Below are positions 44,778 through 53,744 of a stretch of DNA of 64,000 bases, piece by piece (the first letter of the stretch is position 1; the number at the start of each line of letters is the position of its first letter). The notes under the pieces were generated by a model, which searched no databases, had not been told where the DNA came from, and worked only from the letters and a program-made list of their open reading frames with translations. This DNA is from Chitinophaga terrae (ex Kim and Jung 2007). Lineage in GTDB: Bacteria; Bacteroidota; Bacteroidia; Chitinophagales; Chitinophagaceae. Position numbers and translations under genes: made by a program. The DNA is taken from NCBI RefSeq assembly GCF_900107795.1, contig NZ_FNRL01000025.1, positions 41,015-105,014 of the forward strand, given 5' to 3'.

Positions 44778-45022
44778 GTTTCACGCAAAGGGGCAAAGAG
44801 GGCGTAAGAGGCATAAGGATTTTTTAAGAAAATAAGGAAGCAAAGAAAAAGAAGTTTATTAAGGAAATTAAGAAAGCAAAGAGGAGATAATTTATGTTAT
44901 ATAATGTAATTATCTCCTCTTTGCTTTCTTATTCTTCGCTTCGGGCAAAAAATCCTTTGCTTCCTTATTTTCTTAAAAAATCCTTATGCCTCTTACGCCC
45001 TCTTTGCTCCTTTGCGTGAAAC
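44778..45022. repeat. Long nested inverted repeat (hairpin family, copy C)
   Basis: Outer arms of about 68 bp differ by a single base (left GTTTCACGCAAAGG..., AAGAGGCATAAGGA, AAAATAAGGAAGCAAAG; the right is the inverse ending GTGAAAC at 45022). An inner hairpin AAAGCAAAGAGGAGATAATT/AATTATCTCCTCTTTGCTTT sits in the centre. It fills the whole gap between the tdk stop and the gtrA-like stop. Confidence 0.95.
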
Positions 45023-45023
45023 A

Positions 45024-45506
45024 TCAAGCTTTTTTTACTTTGAAGGTGAATTTCTTCTGGGTTAGGTAGCTGAATATTACAACCAGCACGGTAGTGAATA
45101 TTTTACTGATAGTAGGATAAAAGTGGAGGTGTTCCACAAATATCTTCATAAATACATAGTTCAGCATAATGCAGATGGCTACCATCACAAAATACCTGAA
45201 CAATTGTACGCGGCCCCTGATATTGGATTCAGAGAATACGACATATTTGCTGAGAAGGAAACCGGTAGGGAATGTTACCGCCATAGACATGAACAGGGCG
45301 CCTATATGCGCACCCATATCAAATAACCCGAAATGAAGGGGCTGATGACGAAGCACGAAATTGTAACAAATAAAGTACAGGAATATATCCAATGCAGTAT
45401 TTCCCCCTCCGCAGGCAAGATAGCGGAAAGTCTGAAATGGCATTACCTTAGAAAAAGGCGGATACAGGTAGCCCAGGACTTGTAAAATAATGTTACGTAT
45501 AATCAT
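45024..45506 (-). CDS. GtrA-family membrane protein
   Basis: About 160 residues from MIIRNIILQVLGYL (45506; the longer frame begins with TTG). It has four transmembrane helices and the GtrA pattern FRYLACGGGNTALDIFLYFI, then ALFMSMAVTFPTGFLLSKYV, and a C-terminal VVIFSYLTQKKFTFK. GtrA-like proteins are thought to move undecaprenyl-linked sugars across the membrane. No glycosyltransferase neighbour. Its stop nearly abuts inverted repeat C. Confidence 0.88.
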   Translation of the reverse strand: MIIRNIILQVLGYLYPPFSKVMPFQTFRYLACGGGNTALDIFLYFICYNFVLRHQPLHFGLFDMGAHIGALFMSMAVTFPTGFLLSKYVVFSESNIRGRVQLFRYFVMVAICIMLNYVFMKIFVEHLHFYPTISKIFTTVLVVIFSYLTQKKFTFKVKKA

Positions 45507-45579
45507 GAAAAATTGGCGCAAATTTAAGGGTTTTCCTCGTCCGGGAAAATGCTTTAACGAAAGTTAACAACTATTATGG

Positions 45580-47070
45580 TTATCTTAACAAATTCCTTCT
45601 TTTCCAGTTAGATTCACTCTTTTGCTCTTCCTTCTTCGCTGTTTGTAAAGATAGATGCTGTTGCTGCCACACGTATGCAGCCAGAATTGCAGCTAGTTGC
45701 TCTTCCCGCGGATCGTTCTCCTGTAAGGATTGCGGCGTAAAAAATTTGCTGATGAAGTTGGTATCAAAATTACCTTCGATAAAGGCAGGTTGTTGCAATG
45801 CCCAATGTCCGAATGGCAGGGTGGTCTTAATTCCTTTTACGGCGTATTCTTCAATTGCACGGATGAGCCTGTGCCTGGCTTCTTCCCGGTTACTGCCCCA
45901 TGCGATCAGTTTGGCGATCATCGGGTCATAAAAGATCGGGATATCCATACCTTGTTCATATCCATCATCTACCCTCACACCATAGCCCTGCGGACGAATA
46001 TAGGTTTCAAGTTTCCCCGTATCGGGGAGGAAGTTGTTTAACGGATCTTCTGCACAGATACGCAGTTCAATGGCATGACCATTTATTTTCAAGTCGTCCT
46101 GTGTGAAGGAGAGTTTTTCGCCCCTTGCTATTTTTATCTGTTCTTTTACCAGGTCCAGGCCCGTGATCAGCTCTGTTACCGGGTGCTCTACCTGCAAACG
46201 GGTGTTCATTTCCAGGAAATAGAAGTTGAGAGATTCATCTACCAGGAACTCTACAGTTCCCGCTCCGTAATAGTTGCAGGCTTTTGCAACGTCTACGGCG
46301 CATTGGCCCATAGCCGCCCTGATAGCGGGGGTAAGGCAGGAAGAAGGCGCTTCTTCTATTAATTTCTGGTGACGGCGCTGTATGGAGCATTCCCTTTCGA
46401 ACAAATAAACACAGTTGCCGTGCTGGTCGCCCAGGATCTGGATCTCTATATGTTTGGGAGAGCCTACGTATTTTTCAATGAACACCGCATCGTCTCCAAA
46501 TGCGCTGAGGGCTTCACTTTTGGCGAGCCTGATCTGTTCTTCCAGTTCGGATGGGTCGTTAACGATACGCATCCCCTTACCGCCGCCGCCTGCTGAGGCT
46601 TTGATGAGTATGGGAAACCCGGTTTTCTTAACAACTTCCCTGGCTTCTTCCAGGCTTTTGAGAGGCGTTTCGGTACCTGGCACCATTGGCACCCCAAATT
46701 TCTGGGCTGCCTGTTTAGCTGCCAGTTTGCTACCCATTACCTCGATAGAAGAGGCAGAAGGGCCTATGAAAGTAAGGCCTGCAGCTGTTACCTGTGCTGC
46801 AAACCGGGCGTTTTCACTTAAGAATCCATAGCCGGGATGGATGGCATCAGCTCCTGTTTCCTTGGCTACGGCTATAATTTTTTCTGCGACCAAATAAGAT
46901 TGGTTGGATGGAGCAGGTCCTATGCATACGGCTTCGTCGGCAAACAGAACAAATGGCATGGTACGATCGGCTTCAGAATAGACAGCTACGGTTTTAATCC
47001 CCATTTCCCTCGCTGAACGCATGATGCGTAACGCAATTTCACCCCTATTGGCAACCAGAATTTTATTCAT
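45580..47070 (-). CDS. accC: Biotin carboxylase subunit, AccC type
   Basis: ATP-dependent carboxylation of biotin for acetyl- or acyl-CoA carboxylase. A 496-residue ATP-grasp enzyme: ILVANRGEIALRIMRSAREM, IHPGYGFLSENARFA, KASAGGGGKGMRIV, FLEMNTRLQVEHPVTE and GHAIELRICAEDP. About 45 extra residues at the C-terminus are polar. No biotin carrier or carboxyltransferase gene is adjacent, so I cannot tell acetyl-CoA from propionyl-CoA carboxylase membership. Confidence 0.93.
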   Translation of the reverse strand: MNKILVANRGEIALRIMRSAREMGIKTVAVYSEADRTMPFVLFADEAVCIGPAPSNQSYLVAEKIIAVAKETGADAIHPGYGFLSENARFAAQVTAAGLTFIGPSASSIEVMGSKLAAKQAAQKFGVPMVPGTETPLKSLEEAREVVKKTGFPILIKASAGGGGKGMRIVNDPSELEEQIRLAKSEALSAFGDDAVFIEKYVGSPKHIEIQILGDQHGNCVYLFERECSIQRRHQKLIEEAPSSCLTPAIRAAMGQCAVDVAKACNYYGAGTVEFLVDESLNFYFLEMNTRLQVEHPVTELITGLDLVKEQIKIARGEKLSFTQDDLKINGHAIELRICAEDPLNNFLPDTGKLETYIRPQGYGVRVDDGYEQGMDIPIFYDPMIAKLIAWGSNREEARHRLIRAIEEYAVKGIKTTLPFGHWALQQPAFIEGNFDTNFISKFFTPQSLQENDPREEQLAAILAAYVWQQQHLSLQTAKKEEQKSESNWKRRNLLR

Positions 47071-47143
47071 CGACAGTAATTTATATAGATCGGCTAATAT
47101 ACTTAGATTTATGGATTTAGATGCTATATCTCTAAATCCTGAC

Positions 47144-47152
47144 TATCTTTGC
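47144..47152 (+). promoter_or_regulatory. Promoter -7 element for ccmB
   Basis: TATCTTTGC fits TAnnTTTG and ends 8 nt before the ccmB ATG at 47161, so the transcript would carry almost no leader. Confidence 0.5.
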
Positions 47153-47160
47153 GGCACTAC

Positions 47161-47829
47161 ATGAAGAAGAATAGCGCCATACATCAGGTTATTACCCTTG
47201 TAAAAAAGGATCTTACGCTTGAATTGCGGCAGCAATACGCCTTTTATGGGGTATTACTGTATATAGTTTCCACTGTATTTGTGATCAATCTAATGATGGG
47301 AAAGCCGGACGATAAACTCTGGAACGCCCTGTTCTGGGTGATCCAGCTGTTCGTAGCGGTAAACGCAGTGGCGAAAAGCTTTATGCAGGAGAGCCGGGGA
47401 CGGTTGCTTTATTTTTATTCATTGGTTCATCCGAGGGTGTTTATTATGGCTAAACTCATTTATAATATCATCCTGATGGTGTTAATGAGCCTGATTGCCA
47501 TGTTATGCAGCATTGCATTCCTTGGGAATCCTATTGCCAATACAGGGTACTTCATAGGAATGGTGTTAATGGGCGGAATAAGTTTATCTCTTCTCTTTAC
47601 CATGCTGGCTGCAATTGCAGCCCAGGCTAATCATAACGCCGCGCTCATGGCGGTGATGGGGTTCCCGTTAATTCTCCCTATCCTGATGTTGCTGGCCAAT
47701 ATATCAGTATCTGCATTCCTTACGGTTTATCAGCCGGGGTTGCCGAAGATGTTTTTCCTCCTGGGAGGTATGGATATATTGGTAGTGGCGTTAACGTTAA
47801 TCCTTTTCCCTTTCCTGTGGAAAGATTAA
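47161..47829 (+). CDS. ccmB: Haem exporter permease CcmB
   Basis: ABC-type permease in cytochrome c maturation. About 222 residues from MKKNSAIHQVITLVKKDLTL (an upstream TTG overlaps the promoter element). Six hydrophobic segments and the CcmB pattern LELRQQYAFYGVLLYIVSTV, FVAVNAVAKSFMQESRGRLL, FTMLAAIAAQANHNAALMAV, MGFPLILPILMLLANIS. No ccmA ATPase is adjacent. The ccmC and ccmD genes follow. Confidence 0.92.
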   Translation: MKKNSAIHQVITLVKKDLTLELRQQYAFYGVLLYIVSTVFVINLMMGKPDDKLWNALFWVIQLFVAVNAVAKSFMQESRGRLLYFYSLVHPRVFIMAKLIYNIILMVLMSLIAMLCSIAFLGNPIANTGYFIGMVLMGGISLSLLFTMLAAIAAQANHNAALMAVMGFPLILPILMLLANISVSAFLTVYQPGLPKMFFLLGGMDILVVALTLILFPFLWKD

Positions 47830-47971
47830 CGAAATGTCAAACAAAAAGCTAACTTCTGTAAACGAAATTTAACGGGTATTTGGAGATGTTGCAATAAACT
47901 TAAAATCGCCTAAAATCTTTGTACTTAAGGGGAAAACCTGTAGGTTTGCCCCCGGAATATAGCTATAAAAA

Positions 47972-48634
47972 ATGGCCAGACATTGGTGGAAAGCATTAGC
48001 GATACTGCTTCTTTTATATGTAATTATCGCCGGGTTTACTGTTAAAATACCTATAATAGGAACCAACGGACAATCTTCGCGTGGATTGTTCTTTCACGTA
48101 CCGATGTGGATATGTATGTATACAATGTTTACCATATCCCTCGTTTACTCCCTTCTTTTCCTTGGCAAATATGATCTTAAAAAAGATGTAATGGCGTCCA
48201 GTGCTGCAAGCGTTGGCGCTTTTTTTGGCGTTTTAGGATTTGCTACCGGATCACTCTGGGCTACTTATACTTGGGGCGGAACGTTGACAGACGATCCTAA
48301 ACAGATGTGTACTGCCATTGCTATCCTTATTTATTTAGCATACCTGGTACTGCGGATGTCTATCCAGGATATGGATAAACGTGCCAGGATTTCGGCAGTG
48401 TTCAACATATTTGCCTATGCTTTACTGATCCCGCTGACTTACATCATTCCCCGCATGGTGGATTCTCTTCACCCGGGAAGCGCTACTACGCCCGGTTTTG
48501 CTTCTAAAGACACCGATGGAACTATGAAACTGGTATTGTATCCCGCCTTTATCGGATGGACATTATTAGGCGTATGGATCTTTACACTGGTAGTTCGCTA
48601 CAGAAAATTGCAACTCAAAAAAATAATCCAATGA
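47972..48634 (+). CDS. ccmC: Haem handling protein CcmC/CcsA
   Basis: A six-helix protein of 220 residues. It carries FFHVPMWICMYTMFTISLVY (His near the first periplasmic loop), FGVLGFATGSLWATYTWGG and TDDPKQMCTAIAILIYLAYL. The latter replaces the Trp-rich WW motif of classic CcmC; only one Trp remains in the segment around TWGGTLTDDPKQ. A second conserved His lies in MVDSLHPGS. It overlaps ccmD by ATGA. Confidence 0.88.
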   Translation: MARHWWKALAILLLLYVIIAGFTVKIPIIGTNGQSSRGLFFHVPMWICMYTMFTISLVYSLLFLGKYDLKKDVMASSAASVGAFFGVLGFATGSLWATYTWGGTLTDDPKQMCTAIAILIYLAYLVLRMSIQDMDKRARISAVFNIFAYALLIPLTYIIPRMVDSLHPGSATTPGFASKDTDGTMKLVLYPAFIGWTLLGVWIFTLVVRYRKLQLKKIIQ

Positions 48635-48861
48635 TCAATAAAGCGTTTTCATTTTGCCTGACAGTAGTACTGTTAATGATCTCAGTACTGGCTAACGCCC
48701 AGCAGCAAAATACAGAGAGCGGACCGGTAAACGAGTTTTTCCGCAGCAACGATAAAATATACGTAGTAGTAGGAGTACTGGTGATCATCTTCATCGGGAT
48801 CGTAGCTTTCCTGATCCGCCTCGATAGAAAGATCAGCAGGCTGGAAAAAGGTGACAAATAA
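48631..48861 (+). CDS. ccmD: CcmD-family small membrane protein
   Basis: A 76-residue protein starting at 48631, overlapping the ccmC stop by 4 bp. It has a signal-like lead (AFSFCLTVVLLMISVLANAQ), a single transmembrane helix (IYVVVGVLVIIFIGIVAFLI) and a charged tail RLDRKISRLEKGDK, as in CcmD. Translation coupled to ccmC supports the call. Confidence 0.8.
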   Translation: MINKAFSFCLTVVLLMISVLANAQQQNTESGPVNEFFRSNDKIYVVVGVLVIIFIGIVAFLIRLDRKISRLEKGDK

Positions 48862-48914
48862 GCTTATAACCATACAGCATATACATTCTAATCATTTTAC
48901 CAAAACAATAATTT

Positions 48915-50333
48915 ATGTCGCAAGAACAGCATTATAGCTTTTTCCAAAGTGTGGAAAGAAGTTTCGACAAAGCAGCTGGGTTCACAAAATGGGACAAAGG
49001 TATATTGGAGCAGATCAAAGCCTGCAACGCTGTATACCAGATTAAATTCCCCGTGAGAATTGGCGATACTGTACAAGTAATTGAAGCATACCGTGTTCAA
49101 CACTCTCACCACAAGTTGCCTTGTAAAGGAGGGATCCGTTTCAGCGATGAAGTGAACCAGGATGAAGTGATGGCGCTGGCGGCTCTGATGACCTACAAAT
49201 GCGCTATCGTAAACGTACCATTTGGCGGAGCTAAAGGCGGTATCAGGATCAACCCTCGCAACTATACTCCATTCCAGCTGGAAGCCATTACCCGCCGTTA
49301 TACCGCGGAACTGGTGAAAAAGAACTTCATAGGTCCGGGCACCGACGTACCGGCTCCTGACTACGGAACAGGTGAAAGAGAAATGAGCTGGATCCTGGAT
49401 ACCTACATGAGCCTGCGCCCGGGAGAGATCGACGGATACGGTTGTGTAACGGGTAAACCGGTTTCACAAGGCGGTGTTCGCGGTCGTACCGAAGCTACCG
49501 GCCTGGGAGTATTCTACGGGCTGCGCGAACTTTGCAATATTAAGGAAGATATGGACCGTATCGGTCTTACTACCGGTATCGAAGGAAAAAGAGTAGTGGT
49601 ACAAGGTATGGGTAACGTAGGTTATCATGCCGCTAAATACTTCCACGAAGCAGGTGCAAAAGTGATCTGCCTGATCGAATGGGATGGCGCTATCTTCAAT
49701 GAAAATGGTCTGAACCCTGATGAAGTGCTGATGCATAAAAAAGCTACCGGTTCTATTATTAACTTCCCTGGCGCTACCAACCTGAATAAAAATACCGACG
49801 GCCTGGAACTGGATTGCGAAATCCTCATTCCTGCAGCCCTGGAAAACGTGATCGATAAACATAACGCCCCTAATGTTAAAGCCAAGATCATTGGCGAAGC
49901 GGCAAACGGTCCGTTAACTCCGGAAGCAGACGAAATCCTGAACAAAAAAGGCGTTATTATAGTGCCTGACATGTTCCTGAACGCCGGCGGTGTGACCGTT
50001 TCTTACTTCGAATGGCTGAAAAACCTTAGCCATGTGCGTTATGGCCGCCTGGGCAAGCGCTTCGATGAAAATATGAACATCCACATCCTTCAGACAATTG
50101 AAGATCTTACAGGCAAGAAAGTATCAGATAAAGAAAGGAAGTTCATCGCGCATGGCGCAGATGAAGTGGACCTGGTATATTCCGGCCTGGAAGAAACAAT
50201 GCATGCTGCTTTGCACGAAGTGCGCGACGCTATGATCGCTAACCCGCAGATCCATGATATGCGTACTGCCGCTTACGTAGTAGCTATCAACAAAGTGGGC
50301 GCCGCTTACGAGCAACTGGGTATCTTCCCTTGA
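48915..50333 (+). CDS. gdhA: Glutamate dehydrogenase (Glu/Leu/Phe/Val family)
   Basis: Reversible oxidative deamination of glutamate. A 472-residue enzyme with CKGGIRFSDEVNQDEVMALA, PFGGAKGGIRINPRNYTPFQ (catalytic Lys), IGPGTDVPAPDYGTGEREMS, GGVRGRTEATGLGVFYGLRE, VVVQGMGNVGYHAAKYFHEA and NAGGVTVSYFEWLKNLSH. The adjacent DNA downstream is inverted repeat D. Leucine/valine dehydrogenases are shorter, so glutamate is the best reading, though the cofactor was not determined. Confidence 0.93.
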   Translation: MSQEQHYSFFQSVERSFDKAAGFTKWDKGILEQIKACNAVYQIKFPVRIGDTVQVIEAYRVQHSHHKLPCKGGIRFSDEVNQDEVMALAALMTYKCAIVNVPFGGAKGGIRINPRNYTPFQLEAITRRYTAELVKKNFIGPGTDVPAPDYGTGEREMSWILDTYMSLRPGEIDGYGCVTGKPVSQGGVRGRTEATGLGVFYGLRELCNIKEDMDRIGLTTGIEGKRVVVQGMGNVGYHAAKYFHEAGAKVICLIEWDGAIFNENGLNPDEVLMHKKATGSIINFPGATNLNKNTDGLELDCEILIPAALENVIDKHNAPNVKAKIIGEAANGPLTPEADEILNKKGVIIVPDMFLNAGGVTVSYFEWLKNLSHVRYGRLGKRFDENMNIHILQTIEDLTGKKVSDKERKFIAHGADEVDLVYSGLEETMHAALHEVRDAMIANPQIHDMRTAAYVVAINKVGAAYEQLGIFP

Positions 50334-50340
50334 TGACACT

Positions 50341-50636
50341 CGCGGGCTCGTGTTTGGGCACGCAGAGAAGCTGAGGAGGCAAAGAGACATAAGGATTGAA
50401 GCGGATATTTTAAGAATTGTAACAAGTTTCTTAATCAATAGAAACCAATTATAATTCTTAAAATATCCGCTTCAGTCCTTATATCTCTTAACTAAATTCC
50501 TTCGCTTCAGTCCTTATATCTCTTAACTAAATTCCTTCGCTTCGGTCCTTATATCTCTTAACTAAATCCCAGTTCTTATGCCTCTTAACAAAATAACCTT
50601 ATGTCCCTTTGCCCCCTTATGCCACTCCGCGTGAAA
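50341..50636. repeat. Inverted repeat copy D with a 35-bp tandem expansion
   Basis: The inner arm GAAGCGGATATTTTAAGAATT pairs with AATTCTTAAAATATCCGCTTC. The right side contains about three copies of a 35-bp unit (around 50466-50568; GTCCTTATATCTCTTAACTA, spaced exactly 35 bp at 50475, 50510 and 50545) plus a decayed one. The outer words (CACGCAGAG left; CCGCGTGAAAC right) match the family ends. It fills the gap between the gdhA stop and the next stop. Confidence 0.88.
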
Positions 50637-51077
50637 CTACCCCGGGTAAACAGGCAATTTATGAAGAAACCGCCAGTTACCCGCTTCACAGCTACCGCAG
50701 AAAGTGTGACTGCCATTAGTAATTACCAGGTAAGCAGAAGGCATCACCATATTATACTGCACCACCTGCTGTAAGGTTTTTTCTGTTAACGGAACATTCA
50801 TCTCTTTACACTCTATCAGCATCCAGGGACGCATTTCCCGGTTAAAGACCACGATATCAAACCGCTTTTTCACTTCTCCAATATAGATCTCTCTTTCTAT
50901 ACCAATTAACGACGACGGATAGGATAATACCTTAACGAGATAGTTAATAAAATTCTGCCTCACCCACTCTTCAGGGGTAAGCGTAATATAGCGTTTACGC
51001 AAGCGGTCGAAAATCAGCTCCTTGTTGCCTTCTTTTAAAATTTTGAAGTCTGGAGGCGGAAAAGTGATAGCAATCAA
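50637..51077 (-). CDS. Stand-alone HsdR N-terminal (PD-(D/E)XK) domain protein
   Basis: A 146-residue protein of the type I restriction enzyme R N-domain group (HSDR_N_2), without helicase or other domains. The nuclease motif is visible: RFDIVVFNREMRPWMLIECK, with Asp and then Glu-x-Lys. The start is unusual: no ATG is available, an in-frame stop lies at 51090-51092, and TTG at 51075-51077 gives MIAITFPPPDF, which looks like the family opening. Such small proteins are widespread in Bacteroidota outside restriction systems. Role unknown. The stop abuts repeat D. Confidence 0.8.
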   Translation of the reverse strand: MIAITFPPPDFKILKEGNKELIFDRLRKRYITLTPEEWVRQNFINYLVKVLSYPSSLIGIEREIYIGEVKKRFDIVVFNREMRPWMLIECKEMNVPLTEKTLQQVVQYNMVMPSAYLVITNGSHTFCGSCEAGNWRFLHKLPVYPG

Positions 51078-51144
51078 AGTAAACCCGGATTAAAAGACGA
51101 AGATAATCACATTGTCTTAATATGGGGGATAGGAAGAAAAACCT

Positions 51145-51153
51145 TATATTTGC
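51145..51153 (+). promoter_or_regulatory. Promoter -7 element for amn
   Basis: TATATTTGC fits TAnnTTTG and lies 13 nt before the AMP nucleosidase ATG at 51167. Confidence 0.5.
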
Positions 51154-51166
51154 CTGTCAAAAGGCT

Positions 51167-51937
51167 ATGAAGACAAAAGCAGAAATTGTAGCTAATTGGT
51201 TACCCCGCTACACAGGAGAAAAGCTCGAAAATTTTGGTTCCCACATTCTCCTCACTAATTTCAGCAATTACGTTACCATGTTTGCCGAATGGAACAAGGT
51301 TCCTATCGTAGGCCAGGGAAGACCCATGCAATGTGCAACGGCTGAAGACATCACCATCATTAATTTTGGTATGGGCAGCCCCGGCGCCGCCACAGTAATG
51401 GACCTCCTGTCGGCCATTTCCCCTAAAGCAGTATTATTCCTTGGTAAATGCGGAGGTTTGAAGAAGAAGAACAATATTGGTGACCTGATCCTTCCTATTG
51501 CCGCAATCAGGGGAGAAGGTACCAGTAACGACTATTTCCCGCCGGAAGTTCCCGCATTACCGGCATTCGCTTTACAGAAAGCGATTTCTACTACCATCCG
51601 CGATTACGGGCAGGATTACTGGACAGGTACCTGTTATTCTACCAACCGCAGGGTTTGGGAGCATGATTCTGAATTTAAGGATTACCTGGCTAAAATCAGG
51701 GCCATGGCGGTAGATATGGAAACGGCAACCATCTTTTCTGTTGGCTTTTTCAATAAGATCCCTACCGGCGCATTGTTGCTGGTTTCTGATCAGCCAATGA
51801 TCCCGGAAGGCGTGAAAACAGAAGACAGTGATAAAAAGGTCACTTCCAAGTACGTTGAACGTCACCTGCAGATCGGGATCGATTCATTACGCAAACTGAT
51901 TGAAAGCCACCAGACCGTTAAGCACCTGCGTTTTTAG
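51167..51937 (+). CDS. amn: AMP nucleosidase
   Basis: Hydrolyses AMP to adenine and ribose 5-phosphate. About 256 residues from MKTKAEIVANWLPRYTGEKL, the length of the Bacteroidota short form. Motifs of the PNP/UDP fold: INFGMGSPGAATVMDLLSAI, VLFLGKCGGLKKKNNIGDLI, PIAAIRGEGTSNDYFPPEVP, VDMETATIFSVGFFNKIPTG and LLVSDQPMIPEGVKTEDSDK. The 15 codons before 51167 overlap the promoter element and are not used. Confidence 0.94.
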   Translation: MKTKAEIVANWLPRYTGEKLENFGSHILLTNFSNYVTMFAEWNKVPIVGQGRPMQCATAEDITIINFGMGSPGAATVMDLLSAISPKAVLFLGKCGGLKKKNNIGDLILPIAAIRGEGTSNDYFPPEVPALPAFALQKAISTTIRDYGQDYWTGTCYSTNRRVWEHDSEFKDYLAKIRAMAVDMETATIFSVGFFNKIPTGALLLVSDQPMIPEGVKTEDSDKKVTSKYVERHLQIGIDSLRKLIESHQTVKHLRF

Positions 51938-51957
51938 AAATGTTGTAACTTCCGGGT

Positions 51958-53706
51958 ATGCTTACAAAGCGGGTAGAGATCCAGGACCTGGAAGTTGGTT
52001 TCCAAACCAGTCAGACATATACAACGGCAGTTAATAAAATTTCCTTTTCTATAGGAAAAGGAGAAGTAGTGGGCGTAGTTGGCGAATCCGGTTCCGGTAA
52101 ATCGGTGACCGCACTTTCGCTGATGCGCTTAATAGAAATACCCGGCGTAAAAACCGCAGGGAAACTGTTGTTTGAACCCACAGATCATACTGTTGTTAAC
52201 CTGTTGCAGCTCTCCGACGCCACGATGCGCACCTACCGGGGAAAAGAGATCAGCATGGTGTTCCAGGAGCCTATGACGGCATTAAACCCGCTCCAGACCT
52301 GCGGCAGGCAGGTGGCGGAAGTGATCAGGCAACATAAGGATGTTAGCCTGCAGGCAGCGGAAGAAGAGGTATTAAAGCTCTTCGAAAGAGTAAAGCTGCC
52401 TGATCCTCCTGCTATTTTCAAACGTTATCCACACGAAATATCCGGCGGCCAGAAGCAGCGGGTTATGATCGCTATGGCCATAGCTGTTCGCCCGTCTTTG
52501 CTGATAGCCGATGAACCTACAACAGCGCTGGACGTAACTGTTCAGAAAACCGTACTAGACCTCCTGAAGGAGCTGCAATCCCAGTTGCAGATGAGCGTAT
52601 TGTTCATCACGCACGACCTGGGCGTAGTGTCCGAGATTGCCGACAGGGTAGTAGTGATGTATAAAGGAAATATTGTGGAAGAAGGGCCTGTCAGGGAGGT
52701 GCTGCATCATCCCAGGCATCCGTATACCAGGGGGCTGCTGGCTTGCCGGCCACCGTTAGACAGGAAGCTGTACCGTTTGCCGGTAACGGCTGATTTTATG
52801 ACCGTTGACTCACAGGGGGGCATACACGAAAAGCCCAATGCGATCAACGAGTTGATCGACAAACTAACTATACCGGCCACTGAACTGAATGATCGCAGGA
52901 AACAACTGGCGGAAGCGCGGCCTGTGCTGGAGGTAGAAGGATTGCAGACCTGGTTTCCTGCGGAAAAGTCTTTTACCGGTCAGGTAAAACGCTGGATGAA
53001 AGCTGTGGATGGCGTGAGCTTCCGGGTGGCGCCGGGCGAAACTATGGGATTGGTGGGCGAATCGGGATGCGGTAAAACTACGTTGGGAAGATCAATTCTC
53101 CGGTTGGTAGAACCAACAGGGGGATCGGTTGTTTATAAAGGGCAGGATATACGAAGTTTGTCGGCAACCGGAATGCGGCATCTCAGGAAAGAGATGCAGT
53201 TAATTTTCCAGGACCCTTATGCATCCCTGAATCCACGGATCACTGTTGGCGCAGCCATACTGGAACCTATGCAGGTGCATGGACTTCATGGAACGGCGAA
53301 ACAGCAGCAGGAGCGGGTGGAAATGTTGTTGGAGAAGGTGAGCCTGCCTGCGGCTTTCTATCATCGTTACCCACACGAGTTGTCGGGAGGGCAGCGGCAA
53401 CGGATAGTGATAGCCAGGGCGCTGGCTGTATCGCCATCTTTTATTGTGTGCGACGAATCGGTTGCCGCCCTGGATGTAAGCGTACAGGCGCAGGTGCTGA
53501 ACCTGTTGATCGGCCTGAGAGCGGAATTCGGGTTTACAAGTATTTTTATTTCACATGATCTGTCGGTAGTTCGTTTGCTCAGCGATAGGATGATGGTGAT
53601 GCAACGGGGGAAAATAGTGGAAGCCGGATGGGCTGAAGAGGTGTATAATTCTCCCCAAACTCCTTATACCCAACAGCTGATATCAGCCATTCCGAAAATT
53701 ATTTAA
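51958..53706 (+). CDS. Fused oligopeptide ABC transporter ATPase (DppD-DppF type)
   Basis: Two complete ABC ATPase units in 582 residues. Unit 1: Walker A GESGSGKSVTAL, signature ISGGQKQRV, Walker B LLIADEPTTALD. Unit 2: Walker A GESGCGKTTLGRS, signature LSGGQRQRI and Walker B FIVCDESVAALD (Ser in place of Pro or Thr). The DppD/DppF-type tail HPYTRGLLACRPP and TPYTQQLISAIPK is present in both. Unlike Walker B in most members, unit 2 reads DESVAALD. No permease or substrate-binding gene is adjacent. It begins 20 bp after amn. Confidence 0.93.
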   Translation: MLTKRVEIQDLEVGFQTSQTYTTAVNKISFSIGKGEVVGVVGESGSGKSVTALSLMRLIEIPGVKTAGKLLFEPTDHTVVNLLQLSDATMRTYRGKEISMVFQEPMTALNPLQTCGRQVAEVIRQHKDVSLQAAEEEVLKLFERVKLPDPPAIFKRYPHEISGGQKQRVMIAMAIAVRPSLLIADEPTTALDVTVQKTVLDLLKELQSQLQMSVLFITHDLGVVSEIADRVVVMYKGNIVEEGPVREVLHHPRHPYTRGLLACRPPLDRKLYRLPVTADFMTVDSQGGIHEKPNAINELIDKLTIPATELNDRRKQLAEARPVLEVEGLQTWFPAEKSFTGQVKRWMKAVDGVSFRVAPGETMGLVGESGCGKTTLGRSILRLVEPTGGSVVYKGQDIRSLSATGMRHLRKEMQLIFQDPYASLNPRITVGAAILEPMQVHGLHGTAKQQQERVEMLLEKVSLPAAFYHRYPHELSGGQRQRIVIARALAVSPSFIVCDESVAALDVSVQAQVLNLLIGLRAEFGFTSIFISHDLSVVRLLSDRMMVMQRGKIVEAGWAEEVYNSPQTPYTQQLISAIPKII

Positions 53707-53744
53707 TATATAAGTTGTTAATTGATATTCTTTTTATATCATAT

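Noticed and set aside
50466..50568. Regular 35-bp repeats that might be taken for a CRISPR array
   Set aside because: The units are directly adjoining with no unique spacers, and lie within a long inverted repeat beside no cas genes.
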